Source of the DNA: Nocardia sp. BMG51109
GTDB lineage: Bacteria; Actinomycetota; Actinomycetes; Mycobacteriales; Mycobacteriaceae
Reading direction: 5' to 3'
Assembly: GCF_000526215.1 (NCBI RefSeq)
Contig: NZ_JAFQ01000004.1
Location: forward strand, 4,154,001-4,218,000
DNA: 64,000 bases
Shown here: piece after piece, positions 1 to 8,844 of the stretch
How the letters are laid out: every line of letters starts with the position of its first letter
Position numbering within the stretch: position 1 is the stretch's first letter
The notes under the pieces: generated by a model
Seen by the model: the letters and a program-made list of their open reading frames with translations, nothing else
Database searches by the model: none
Told to the model about the DNA's origin: nothing
Translations under genes and position numbers: made by a program

Positions 1-579
1 GCTGCGCAGTGCGCAGGGACTGTCGAAGGCGACGATCGGCACGGGATCCGGCCGGGGCGGTGGCTGCCAGCCGGGAGCGGAGTACCAGGTCAGCTCGAGG
101 TCTCCGACGTGGATTGCGCTGGGATCGTCGCTGTTGAGCAGTAATGCGAGGTCGATCCGGCGGCTTGCGAGGCCGTCACGGAGGGCGGCGCCGCGGTCGA
201 TCCGGAACCGGACCGAGCGTCGTGGGGCCGCACCCTCGAGCGCGGTCGCGAGGGCCGGCAAGAGCTGCGCGGCGGCGTGCTCGGTCGACCCGATCGTGAG
301 GGTGCCCGCGGTCTCCGCGCCGAAGCTGCGCAGCGCTCGGTCGTGCAGGTCGAGGATCCGCCGAGCCACGGCGAGGAGTTCGTCGCCGTCGGTCGTGAAT
401 TGCGAGCCGCGGCCGTGGCGCTGCACCAGCTGCCGGCCGACCGCATCCTCCAGTCGGCGCACATGCTGGCTGACCGCCCCTTGGCTCAAATGCAGATGTG
501 TCGCCGCTCGCTGGAAGCCGCCGCAATCCGCGATGGCGACGAAGCTCCGTAACGGAGCAATGTCGAGGTTCTTTTGCAT
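1..579 (-). CDS. LysR-family transcriptional regulator (3' end outside window)
   Basis: Reading leftwards from the ATG at 579 gives 193 open codons that run off the left edge, so the C-terminal part is missing. The first 60 or so residues form a LysR winged helix-turn-helix: start MQKNLDIAPLRSF, then FQRAATHLHLSQGAVSQHVRRLE as the recognition-helix region. An effector-binding domain begins after residue 90 (LTIGSTEH). The gene is transcribed away from the monooxygenase/ABC operon beginning near 699, the usual arrangement for a LysR protein controlling its divergent neighbour. The effector cannot be read from sequence. By context it would be an organosulfur compound or a sulfur-status metabolite (inference). 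Confidence 0.88.
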   Translation of the reverse strand, partial: MQKNLDIAPLRSFVAIADCGGFQRAATHLHLSQGAVSQHVRRLEDAVGRQLVQRHGRGSQFTTDGDELLAVARRILDLHDRALRSFGAETAGTLTIGSTEHAAAQLLPALATALEGAAPRRSVRFRIDRGAALRDGLASRRIDLALLLNSDDPSAIHVGDLELTWYSAPGWQPPPRPDPVPIVAFDSPCALRS

Positions 580-698
580 GATGCTCAATTATGCACTCAC
601 ATTACGAATCATGATGGTTCTCATCACGGATGCTCGTTGGATAGGTCGTTCGAATTCCCGTAATTTCGATGACGCGGAAAACAATGGGAGTGAGCGGC
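580..698. promoter_or_regulatory. Divergent promoter region with a perfect inverted repeat
   Basis: This 119-nt gap separates the LysR gene from the operon it faces and must carry both promoters. It contains a perfect 5-bp dyad, TGATG-GTTCT-CATCA (612-626). It resembles, but does not exactly match, the T-N11-A LysR box. It is the best candidate operator. No convincing -35/-10 pair was identified. Confidence 0.4.
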
Positions 699-2036
699 GT
701 GCGAAGCAGACGGCAGATTCATCTGGGTGCCGTTCCCTATGGAACGGGCGGTCCGGGCAGTCACACTCTCTGGCTGGATCCGGACATCCCCGGCGACGCG
801 AGCGTGAACATCGACTGGTTCACCGATGTCGCGCGGCTGGCGGAGAGCGGCCTGTTCGACCTGGTGTTCATCGTCGACAGCCAGTTCATCACGCCGTACT
901 CGCCGCCGCACTACCTCAACCGTCTGGAACCGTTGACACTCCTGAGTGCGCTGGCGGTGCAGACCGGCCGGATCGGCCTGGTCGGCACGGCGACGACGAG
1001 CTTCAACAGTCCGTTCAACCTGACGCGCAGGTTCGGGTCACTCGACCTCATATCGCGTGGTCGCGCGGGGTGGAACGTCGTCACGACCGGTGATGCGGGT
1101 ACCGCCCGCAACTACGGGCTCGACGAGCACTACGACTACGACACGCGGTACGGACGAGCGCAAGAGTTCGTCGAACTCGCTCGGGCACTGTGGGATTCGT
1201 ACGAGGACGACGCCTTCGTGCGGGACCGGGAAACCGGGCGATTCCTGAACCGTGGCAAACAGCATCGGCTGGACCACGACGGCGCCTTCTTCCGGGTGCA
1301 GGGTCCGCTCAACCTGGTCCGCTCGCAGCAGGGGCACCCCGTGATCTTTCAGGCGGGCGACTCCGACCAGGGGCGAGACCTCGGTGCTCGCGTCGGCGAG
1401 GGCATCTTCACCCACGCCGCCGACATCCCCGCCGCCCAGGCGTTCTACAACGACATCAAGGACAGGGCGACACGGCAATTCGGCCGCGATCCCGACCATG
1501 TGCTGATCCTGCCCGGCGTACAGATCGTGCTAGGTGACACCGACGCGGAGGCGCGGGAGATCGAGGCCGCGAACCACGCGGCCGACCACACGTTCACCGC
1601 GGCGCTCGAGGAGTTCGGGCGGCCCTTCGGATGGCACGACTTCACCGGCTACGACCTCGACGCACCGTTCCCCGCCGAAGCGCTGGCATACGGTGAGCGC
1701 TCCTTCTATACCCAGGCCAAGGCGATCACCGAGCGCGCCCAGCGCAACGGATGGACGCTGCGGCAGGCCGTGGAGGCCACGCGCGAGCGGCGTAAGAGCG
1801 AGTTCGTCGGCTCCCCGGTGACGGTCGCGGACAAGCTCGTCGAATGGTGGCAGGCGCGCGCGTGCGACGGCTTCAACATCGCCGTCGACCACCCCGCCAA
1901 CTTCCGCCGGATCGTCGAGGAAGTCGTCCCGATCCTGCAGGAGCGCGGTGTGTTCCGCACCGAGTACACCTCGGAGACCCTGCGCGGCCACCTCGGCCTG
2001 CCGATCCCGCCGAACCGATACAGCGCGGTCGTCTGA
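699..2036 (+). CDS. LLM-class FMN-dependent monooxygenase (NtaA/SnaA/DszA group)
   Basis: Product of about 445 residues in the bacterial luciferase-like fold family that uses reduced FMN and O2. Family-typical segments are the start (QIHLGAVPYGTGG), the D-F-V-F-I-V-D region, GRAGWNVVTT near residue 125, YDTRYGRAQEFVE, and HPVIFQAGDSDQGRDLGA in the middle. Members of this group act on nitrilotriacetate, dibenzothiophene sulfone, dimethyl sulfide and similar compounds, so the substrate is open. The GTG at 699 is preferred because GGGAG lies 8 nt upstream and family proteins begin near this point. In-frame ATGs at 669 and 684 lack a clear ribosome site. It is the first gene of the operon, and a partner flavin reductase is not encoded here. 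Confidence 0.85.
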   Translation: MRSRRQIHLGAVPYGTGGPGSHTLWLDPDIPGDASVNIDWFTDVARLAESGLFDLVFIVDSQFITPYSPPHYLNRLEPLTLLSALAVQTGRIGLVGTATTSFNSPFNLTRRFGSLDLISRGRAGWNVVTTGDAGTARNYGLDEHYDYDTRYGRAQEFVELARALWDSYEDDAFVRDRETGRFLNRGKQHRLDHDGAFFRVQGPLNLVRSQQGHPVIFQAGDSDQGRDLGARVGEGIFTHAADIPAAQAFYNDIKDRATRQFGRDPDHVLILPGVQIVLGDTDAEAREIEAANHAADHTFTAALEEFGRPFGWHDFTGYDLDAPFPAEALAYGERSFYTQAKAITERAQRNGWTLRQAVEATRERRKSEFVGSPVTVADKLVEWWQARACDGFNIAVDHPANFRRIVEEVVPILQERGVFRTEYTSETLRGHLGLPIPPNRYSAVV

Positions 2037-2076
2037 CCGGGCCGGATACCCGTTGCGAGAAGGAACCAGCCCGCCC

Positions 2077-3639
2077 ATGTCTCTCAGCGTTCAGCGGACC
2101 GACCGCTCCGCGCCTGCCACCGTCAGCCGCCGGGCGATGCTCCGGCTCGGCCTCGGTGCCGGTGCGCTCTTCGCCCTCGCGGCCTGCAGTGATGCCGGGG
2201 CCGGTTCCGTCGGCGGCGGCGGTCCGGGCACCGTCTCGTGGGCCTGGCAACTGCCGACCACCTGGGACCCGGTGACATCCTCCGCCGGCTCCGACGTCAC
2301 GATGCTCGCACTCGCCTACGACGCCCTGACCGCGCTCGACGGCGACGGCAACGCGGTCGGCTGGCTCGCCGAGAGGTGGGCCTACAACCACGACGGCACC
2401 CAGGTCACGTTCACGCTCCGCCCGGGGCTGAGGTTCTCCGACGGGTCGCCACTGGATGCCGCGGCGGTGGCCAAGTCCATCGAACGTGGGCGCTCCGCGC
2501 CCGGCTCCCTCATCGCCCCGCAGATCGCCGACCTGAAAAAGGTTGCCGCACAGGGAGACCGGGATGTCGTGATCGACCTGACCGGGACCAACTACCAGTA
2601 CCCGCTGCTGCTCGCCGGGAAGACGGGCATGGTGGTCAACCCCGCGGTGTTCGAGAAGGACGCGCATGCCCTCGCGACCCGGCCTGCCGGGTCGGGGCCG
2701 TTCACGCTCAGCTCGTACGTCGACAACGACCACGCGGAACTGCGGAAGAACGAGCATTTCCACCTCGCGGACCAGATCGGGATCACTCGGTTCCTGCTCT
2801 ACCCGGCCGCCGACCCGGCGACCGTCGTCGCATCGGTGGCGTCGGGTCAGTACGACGTGGCGAAGATTCCGGCCTCGGGCATCAAGGCGGCCCAGGCGAG
2901 TGGTCTCGAGGTGCAGGTGCTCGACTCGATGTATGTCGCCGTGCTCGACGTCAACACGTCGAAGCCGCCGTTCGACAACCCCGCGGTCGTGGAGGCGCTG
3001 AAGTACGGCATCGACCGCGAGGCGATCAAGAAGATCGCCAACTTCGGCATCGGCGACGTCGACTACCAGCCCTTCCCGCAGGGTTACGTCGGCTACAACG
3101 CGGCGTTGGCGCAGGCGTTCGCCTACGACCCCGCCAGGGCGCGCAAGATCCTCGCGGATGCCGGGCTGTCCGGGGGTGTGCGCTCCACGTTGTCGGCGCC
3201 GGCCCCGATCTCGGCCGCGGTGGAGCAGCTCCAGGCCCAGCTCGCGGAGATCGGGATCGAACTCACCATCGACCCTGTGCCGCAGTCACAGTGGACCCAG
3301 ATCGTCTACCTCAACCGCGCCAAACCACTCGCCTATGACGGCTTCGCGGGCCGGGAGTCGCCGGTGCAGGCGTTCCAGGTCCTGTTCAGCTCCACCGGGC
3401 TGATGAATCCGGCACGCGCCGGCGATCCGGAGCTGGTCGCGCAGTTGGCGAAAGTCGCCGCGACCCCGACCGATGCTCCGTCGTACCCTGCTGCCCTGCA
3501 GGAGGCGACGCGGCTCGCGGTCACCCGATTCCCCAACACCTTTCTGTACGAGGTTCCGAGCATTCTCGTCCGGCGCAAGTCGCTCGCGGCGCTGAAGCAA
3601 CATCCGAGTCTGCTCCGCTGGGAAGGCGTGTCCGCATGA
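2077..3639 (+). CDS. ABC transporter substrate-binding lipoprotein (SBP_bac_5, oligopeptide type)
   Basis: A 520-residue solute-binding protein of the DppA/OppA family. The N-terminus carries a twin-arginine-like SRRAML stretch, a hydrophobic core and a lipobox ending ALAAC, so it should be exported and lipid-anchored. Mature-domain landmarks include [28 protein letters not shown] and the GSGPFTL turn. ATG 2077 follows an AGAAGGA ribosome site (2058-2064); the frame is open further upstream, but that part overlaps the preceding gene without a signal. It starts 40 nt after the monooxygenase and its stop overlaps the permease start (ATGA at 3636). It delivers the operon's unknown substrate to the two permeases. 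Confidence 0.9.
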   Translation: MSLSVQRTDRSAPATVSRRAMLRLGLGAGALFALAACSDAGAGSVGGGGPGTVSWAWQLPTTWDPVTSSAGSDVTMLALAYDALTALDGDGNAVGWLAERWAYNHDGTQVTFTLRPGLRFSDGSPLDAAAVAKSIERGRSAPGSLIAPQIADLKKVAAQGDRDVVIDLTGTNYQYPLLLAGKTGMVVNPAVFEKDAHALATRPAGSGPFTLSSYVDNDHAELRKNEHFHLADQIGITRFLLYPAADPATVVASVASGQYDVAKIPASGIKAAQASGLEVQVLDSMYVAVLDVNTSKPPFDNPAVVEALKYGIDREAIKKIANFGIGDVDYQPFPQGYVGYNAALAQAFAYDPARARKILADAGLSGGVRSTLSAPAPISAAVEQLQAQLAEIGIELTIDPVPQSQWTQIVYLNRAKPLAYDGFAGRESPVQAFQVLFSSTGLMNPARAGDPELVAQLAKVAATPTDAPSYPAALQEATRLAVTRFPNTFLYEVPSILVRRKSLAALKQHPSLLRWEGVSA

Positions 3640-4745
3640 CGGCGGTGACGGCGGCGCCCCCCGATCCGGTCGCACCCGGTCGCACCTCCTTCGGCCTGCT
3701 GGCGGCCCCGGTCCGCAGGTGTGCCCGGTTGCTCCTCACCTCGGCCACCGTGCTCGTCCTCGCATCGATGATCACGTTCGCGCTGGGGGCGCTCAGCAAG
3801 AACAACCCCGCCGCCGTGGTGCTCGGCGAGACCGCGACGCCGGGCGACATCGCGCGGCTCAACCACGAGTTCGGGCTCGACAGGCCGCTCGTGGTGCGCT
3901 ATCTCGCCTGGGTCTGGGACGCCCTGCACGGCGACCTCGGGCGGTCGTGGTTCACCACGGTCCCCGTCTCCCGGTCGGTTCAGCTCGCGTTTCCGGTGGA
4001 TCTGTCGATCGCGCTGTACGCGCTGCTGCTTGCGCTCGTCCTCGGCTTCGGTGCCGGTATCGTCGCCGCCGCGAGACCCGGCGGGGCGGTCGACCGGATC
4101 GTCAGCGTCGTCTGCTCGGTACTGGCCACGATGCCGCCCTTCGTCATCGGCATCGCGCTGATCGTGCTGCTGGCCGTGCAGGCCCGCCTCTTCCCGGCCG
4201 GCGGCTACTCGCCGTATGCCATCGACCCGGTGCAGTGGCTGCGCTACGCCACGCTGCCCGCGCTCGCCCTGGCACTCGAGGTGGCGGCGAATATCGCGCG
4301 CCAACTGCGCACCACGCTGGTGACCGCCCAGGCGCAGAACTACGCCATCGGCGCCCGCATGCGCGGATACAGCCGGGGCCGGGTGCTTTTCGGCCACGTG
4401 CTGCGCAACGCGGTCGCGCCGACACTCGCCGTCGTGACCAACGCGCTCCCGCTGATCATCGGTGGCGCCGTGATGACCGAGAAGCTGTTCAACCTGCCCG
4501 GGGTCGCCCAGTTGGCGTTGCAATCCGCCCAGCGCGGCGACGTGCCCGTCGTCCTCGGCACGCTGCTGGTCACCTCCGGCGTCGTGCTGCTCGGCACGCT
4601 GGCGCTCGGCGCGCTGCAGATCCTGCTCGACCCGGCCACACGCCGCGGCACCGCCTTACGGAGCACCGATAACCGGCGATCGCGCAGCCGGTCATCGGTG
4701 CGACCGGGTGCGGATGTCCCGCAGAACACAGGAGGCCGACGATGA
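3636..4745 (+). CDS. ABC transporter permease (DppB-like)
   Basis: A 369-residue inner-membrane permease of the peptide/nickel transport family. It has an N-terminal membrane segment (LLLTSATVLVLASMITFAL), a loop with GLDRPLVVRYLAWVWDALHGD, and the EAA coupling loop around residues 232-260 (NYAIGARMRGYSRG then LRNAVAP) that contacts the ATPases. The arginine-rich tail of about 35 residues after LLDPATRR is unusual and probably cytosolic. Start and stop overlap both neighbours by ATGA, which indicates translational coupling. Confidence 0.9.
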   Translation: MTAVTAAPPDPVAPGRTSFGLLAAPVRRCARLLLTSATVLVLASMITFALGALSKNNPAAVVLGETATPGDIARLNHEFGLDRPLVVRYLAWVWDALHGDLGRSWFTTVPVSRSVQLAFPVDLSIALYALLLALVLGFGAGIVAAARPGGAVDRIVSVVCSVLATMPPFVIGIALIVLLAVQARLFPAGGYSPYAIDPVQWLRYATLPALALALEVAANIARQLRTTLVTAQAQNYAIGARMRGYSRGRVLFGHVLRNAVAPTLAVVTNALPLIIGGAVMTEKLFNLPGVAQLALQSAQRGDVPVVLGTLLVTSGVVLLGTLALGALQILLDPATRRGTALRSTDNRRSRSRSSVRPGADVPQNTGGRR

Positions 4746-5671
4746 CGACGCTGCGCAGACTCCTCTCGATCCCCAGCGCCCGGGTCTGCCTGGTGATCCT
4801 CGCCGTGGTGGTTTTCCTCGTCGTCTTCGGGGGCGCGCTGGCGCCCTACGACGCGCTGCGCCAATCCCCGGAGATCCTGCAGGGGCCCAGCGCCGGCCAT
4901 CTACTGGGCACCGACTACGTCGGCCGTGACGTACTCAGTCGCCTGATGGCGGGGACTCGGCTGTCCGTCCTCGGCGCGGTGGAGGTGGTCCTCGTCGGGA
5001 TGTGCCTGGGCGTGCCCACCGGCCTCGCGTCCGTGTGGGCGGGGCGGGCCGGCGAGTGGTTCGCGCTGCGCATGTCCGAGACGCTGACCGTGCTCCCCTT
5101 CACCATTTTCACGATCGCGGTGGCCGCGACTCTCGGAAACGGCATGAACCAGGCCATGATCGCGGTCGGAATCCTCTCCGCCCCAACCTTTTTCCGCATC
5201 AGCCGCGCCGTCGCCCTCGGCCTGCGCACCACCCAGTACGTCGAGTCCGCCGAGCTGATGGGCGCGTCCACCTGGTGGATCCTGCGCACGCACATGTGGA
5301 GCAAGGTGCTGCCGAACGTCGCCGTGGCGGCGGCACAGGCCACCGGAGCCGCGCTGCTGGTCATCGCCTCGCTCACCTTTCTCGGCGTCGGTGTCACGCC
5401 GCCGGCCCCGACCTGGGGCGGCATGCTGGCGTCGGACCTCGGATACCTGGAGCTGCAACCGTGGGCGCCGCTGCTGCCCGGCATACCGATGATGCTCACC
5501 GTCGGTGCCCTCAACATCCTGGCCGACTGCCTCCGCGAGGCGGGCTCCGATGCGCCCCGCGCGCGGCGCCGACTGTTCGCGCGGCTGCTCGGCCGCGGCC
5601 CGTCGCTCCCGGCCGCCGAGCCGAAATCCGCATACCCCACCGAGGAGCTCGACCGTGTCACTGCCCGATGA
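4742..5671 (+). CDS. ABC transporter permease (DppC-like)
   Basis: A 309-residue second permease of the same importer. Diagnostic features are the N-terminal membrane helix, the family-typical HLLGTDYVGRDVLSRLMAGTR segment near residues 54-75, and the EAA loop (QYVESAELMGASTWWILRTHM) near residue 165. The C-terminal helix is followed by an Ala/Arg-rich tail. It pairs with the upstream DppB-like permease to form the channel. The reading frame overlaps the following GTG start by 17 nt. Confidence 0.9.
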   Translation: MTTLRRLLSIPSARVCLVILAVVVFLVVFGGALAPYDALRQSPEILQGPSAGHLLGTDYVGRDVLSRLMAGTRLSVLGAVEVVLVGMCLGVPTGLASVWAGRAGEWFALRMSETLTVLPFTIFTIAVAATLGNGMNQAMIAVGILSAPTFFRISRAVALGLRTTQYVESAELMGASTWWILRTHMWSKVLPNVAVAAAQATGAALLVIASLTFLGVGVTPPAPTWGGMLASDLGYLELQPWAPLLPGIPMMLTVGALNILADCLREAGSDAPRARRRLFARLLGRGPSLPAAEPKSAYPTEELDRVTAR

Positions 5672-6659
5672 TCCGACCGGCACCGACCAGCCGGTGCTCC
5701 GCGTCGACGGCCTGAACGTCGACGTCGCCGACGGCCGACGGGCCCTGCGGGAGGTCTCCTTCGAGATTCCGCGGGGTGAGACCGTCGCCCTGGTCGGGGA
5801 GTCGGGGTGCGGCAAGACACTGACCTGCCGCGCCGTCCTCGGGTTGCTTCCGCCCGGCGCGGGGATCGCGAGTGGCACAGTCACTTTGGGCTCGGGCGGG
5901 GCCGCGGTCGATCTCACCAGCGCCCGGCCTGCCACCTGGCGGCGGCTGCGCGGCGCCCGGCTGGCTGCCGTCTTCCAGGACCCCGGCTCGTACCTCAACC
6001 CATCGCTCACTATCGGCTACCAGGTCGCGGAGCAATTGCGTGTGCGTGGGGGCCTTGCTCGTCGTGCCGCGCGGGGCCGCAGCCTCGAGCTTCTGCGTGA
6101 GGTGGGGATCCACGATGCGGAGCGGGTCTCTCGGCTGTATCCGTTCCAACTCTCGGGCGGCATGCTGCAGCGAGTTCTCATCGCCGTCGCGATCTCCCTC
6201 GCCCCCGAATTACTGATCGCCGATGAAGTCACGACCGCGCTCGACACCGTGGTCCAAGCCGAGATCTTGGATCTGCTCGAGCGACTGCAGCGCAGCCATC
6301 GGCTCAGTCTGCTGCTGGTGACGCACGACCTGGCCGTGGTCGCCCGGACGAGTCACCGCGTCATGGTGATGTACGCGGGTGAACTCGTCGAGAGCGGGCC
6401 GACCGAGGAGGTACTGCGCAATTCGCGTCACCCGTACACGCAGGCTCTGCTGCGCGTCGCTTCGCTGGGCGACTGGTCGCGACGCACTCTGGAGACGATC
6501 GACGGGCAGCCACCGGCCGCGGGCGAGGAGATCACCGGCTGCCGTTTCGCCGCGCGGTGCGCGCACTCCGAGCCCGGCTGCGCAGACGGTGTGATCCCGT
6601 TCCGCGAGGTCGGTCCGGGACATCTCGCACGGTGCATCCGAGAGGGGGCGGCCGCATGA
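5655..6659 (+). CDS. ABC transporter ATP-binding protein (DppD-like)
   Basis: A 334-residue ATPase that powers the importer. It shows Walker A (GESGCGKT), the Q-loop (FQDPGSYLNP), signature (LSGGM), Walker B (LLIADEVTTALD) and the switch His (THDLAV). A C-terminal oligopeptide-transporter extension contains the usual cysteines (CRFAARCAHSEPGC). The Walker B region has Val where most relatives have Pro (ADEPTTALD), probably neutral. GTG 5655 is chosen because GAGGAG lies 7 nt upstream and conserved sequence begins soon after; the frame is open further back inside the permease gene. The 3' end overlaps the next ATPase by ATGA. Confidence 0.9.
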   Translation: MSLPDDPTGTDQPVLRVDGLNVDVADGRRALREVSFEIPRGETVALVGESGCGKTLTCRAVLGLLPPGAGIASGTVTLGSGGAAVDLTSARPATWRRLRGARLAAVFQDPGSYLNPSLTIGYQVAEQLRVRGGLARRAARGRSLELLREVGIHDAERVSRLYPFQLSGGMLQRVLIAVAISLAPELLIADEVTTALDTVVQAEILDLLERLQRSHRLSLLLVTHDLAVVARTSHRVMVMYAGELVESGPTEEVLRNSRHPYTQALLRVASLGDWSRRTLETIDGQPPAAGEEITGCRFAARCAHSEPGCADGVIPFREVGPGHLARCIREGAAA

Positions 6660-7714
6660 GTACCGCGGTCACCGCACCATTGCTACGGATCACCGACCTG
6701 TCCGTCGCCTATGGGGTACCGCGCCGGGGCGTGGGCCTCGGCACCGGCGCCGCGTTGCGCGGCGCGAGCCTGGAGGTGCACCCGGGCGAGATCGTCGGGA
6801 TCATCGGCGAAACCGGCTCCGGCAAAACGACTTTGGCCCGCGCGACCGTCGGGCTGACGACCCCGGCGGGCGGCACCATCGAGTTCGACGGCCGGGACCT
6901 GACCAGCCTGCGCGGCCGCGACCTGCGCGACTTCCGGCGGCAGGGCCGGATCCAGCTGGTGTTCCAGGACCCGCTGCGCTCGCTCGACCCCGACCTCACC
7001 GTCGCGCGCCTCGTCGGCGAGCCGCTCGAGGTGGCGGGCGGCCTCGACGCCACCGCCCGCGGCGAGCGGACCGAACGCGCGCTGCGCGAGGTCGGCCTGG
7101 ATCCCGGGGCGGTGCGCGACCGCCGCCCGGGCGAGCTGTCGGGAGGCCAGCGGCAGCGGGTGTCCCTCGCGCGCGCCATCGTGACGGAACCGCGGTTGCT
7201 CATCTGCGACGAGCCGGTCAGCGCGCTCGATGTCTCCAACCGCAACCTGGTGCTGAACCTCCTCGATCGGTTGCGGCGCGACCTGGGCGTCGCGGTCGTG
7301 ATCATCGCGCACGACCTCTCCTCGCTGGCCGGTATCGGCGACCGCGTGGCGGTGTTCTACCGGAGCCGACTGGTCGAGCAGGGACCCCTGCGCGAAGTAC
7401 TGACGCGGCCGGCCCACCCGTACACGGCACTGCTGGTCGCGTCCGCACCGAGCCTCGGCGAACGGTCGGCGATCCGGCCCGCCGACGTCCGCGTCGACCG
7501 CGGCACCGCCGGTGCCGCGGACCCCGGCCGATGCGTGTTCGCCGACCGCTGCCGGTTCGCGTTCGCCGACTGCGCAATCCAGCCACCGCAGCTCGAGGTC
7601 GGTGAGCGGTGGTCCGCCGCCTGCCATCTCGCCGCCCGGTGGTCCGGTGAGGCAACCGACAACACCCACACCCCGCCGGCGCACACCGGCACCCGCGCGA
7701 AAGGCGAACGATGA
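6656..7714 (+). CDS. ABC transporter ATP-binding protein (DppF-like)
   Basis: A 352-residue second ATPase of the importer, expected to dimerise with the preceding one. It has Walker A (GETGSGKT), the Q-loop (FQDPLRSLDP), signature (LSGGQRQR), Walker B (LLICDEPVSALD) and the switch His (AHDLSS). The C-terminal cysteine-containing extension (CVFADRCRFAFADC) matches oligopeptide ABC ATPases. ATG 6656 overlaps the previous stop as ATGA. The last 25 residues (TDNTHTPPAHTGTRAKGER) are low-complexity. Confidence 0.9.
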   Translation: MSTAVTAPLLRITDLSVAYGVPRRGVGLGTGAALRGASLEVHPGEIVGIIGETGSGKTTLARATVGLTTPAGGTIEFDGRDLTSLRGRDLRDFRRQGRIQLVFQDPLRSLDPDLTVARLVGEPLEVAGGLDATARGERTERALREVGLDPGAVRDRRPGELSGGQRQRVSLARAIVTEPRLLICDEPVSALDVSNRNLVLNLLDRLRRDLGVAVVIIAHDLSSLAGIGDRVAVFYRSRLVEQGPLREVLTRPAHPYTALLVASAPSLGERSAIRPADVRVDRGTAGAADPGRCVFADRCRFAFADCAIQPPQLEVGERWSAACHLAARWSGEATDNTHTPPAHTGTRAKGER

Positions 7715-8841
7715 GATACGACGAGGTCGAGATCCTGGGCATGATCGGCACGGCCGACGCCTCCGAAACGCGGGCGGGCGACGGAGCGGCGATCGACCCC
7801 GGCTACACGATCCGGTTCGCCCGGGCGCACGAGGACGGTGGATTCGACCGCGTGCTGATCGGGTACGGCTCCGGCTGGCCCGAGGGCTCTCAGGTGGCGG
7901 CGGCCGTAGCCGCGCACACCGAACGACTCGGTCTGCTCGTGGCGCACCGGCCCGGGGTCGTGCACCCCACGCTGGCCTCGCGCCTGTTCACGACCCTCGA
8001 CCAGTTTTCCGGCGGCCGCGTGGCCCTCAACATCGTCACCGGAAGCACCGACGCGGAGCAGCGTCGCGAGGGAGACTATCTGCCCCATGACGAGCGGTAC
8101 GCGCGGACCGACGAATACCTGCGGGTCCTGCGCGCCGCGTGGGACACGACCGGGCCCCGCGACTTCGCGGGCGACTACTACCGATTCGAGGGTTTCCACC
8201 CGCACGTTCCTCCCTACGAGGACAGGCACCTCGAGCTCTTCTTCGGCGGCAGCTCCCCGGCGGCCTACACGGTCGGCGCCCGGCATGCCGACACCTACAT
8301 GCTCTGGGGCGAGCCCCTGCGTGAGACGGCCGAGCAGATCGCCACCATCACCGACCGCGCGGTGGCGGCGGGCCGCGACCGCCGGCCCCGGATCTCGGTG
8401 TCGTTCCGGCCGATCCTGGGGGCCACCGACGACGCCGCCTGGGAACGGGCACACCGCATCCTGGGCACCATCAACGCCGGCGTCGGCGCGGCGCACAACC
8501 TGCGCGCCAACCAACTGCACCCGCGCGGCGCCGAACCGCAGAACGCGGGCTCACAGCGGCTGCTGGCCGTCGCCGAGAAGGGCGAGCTGCACGACCGGTG
8601 CCTGTGGACCCCCACCGCGAAGGCGGTGGGCGGTGGCGGCAACTCCACCGCGCTGGTCGGTTCGCCCGAGACGGTGGCGGCCGCCCTCCTCGACTACATC
8701 GAGATCGGGGTGGACACCGTGCTGATCCGCGGATACGACCCGCTCCAGGATGCGATCGACTACGGCCGGGACCTGCTGCCACTGGTACGGCAGGAGCTGG
8801 CCCATCGCAAGGCGACCCGCTCCGACCGAGCGGCGGTCTAG
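7711..8841 (+). CDS. LLM-class FMNH2-dependent monooxygenase, SsuD-like
   Basis: A 376-residue luciferase-fold monooxygenase that resembles alkanesulfonate monooxygenase and dimethylsulfone monooxygenase. Visible family features are RFARAHEDGGFDRVLIGYGSG near residue 30, LLVAHRPGVVHPTLASR, FSGGRVALNIVTGSTDAE near 110, ERYARTDEYLRVLRAAW, and FFGGSSPAAYTVGARHADTYMLWGEP. In this subfamily the enzyme cleaves C-S bonds with reduced FMN and O2, releasing sulfite or a sulfinate plus an aldehyde. A second, different LLM enzyme in the same operon suggests two sequential oxygenations (inference). Its start overlaps the upstream stop by ATGA. Confidence 0.86.
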   Translation: MRYDEVEILGMIGTADASETRAGDGAAIDPGYTIRFARAHEDGGFDRVLIGYGSGWPEGSQVAAAVAAHTERLGLLVAHRPGVVHPTLASRLFTTLDQFSGGRVALNIVTGSTDAEQRREGDYLPHDERYARTDEYLRVLRAAWDTTGPRDFAGDYYRFEGFHPHVPPYEDRHLELFFGGSSPAAYTVGARHADTYMLWGEPLRETAEQIATITDRAVAAGRDRRPRISVSFRPILGATDDAAWERAHRILGTINAGVGAAHNLRANQLHPRGAEPQNAGSQRLLAVAEKGELHDRCLWTPTAKAVGGGGNSTALVGSPETVAAALLDYIEIGVDTVLIRGYDPLQDAIDYGRDLLPLVRQELAHRKATRSDRAAV

Positions 8842-8844
8842 CGG

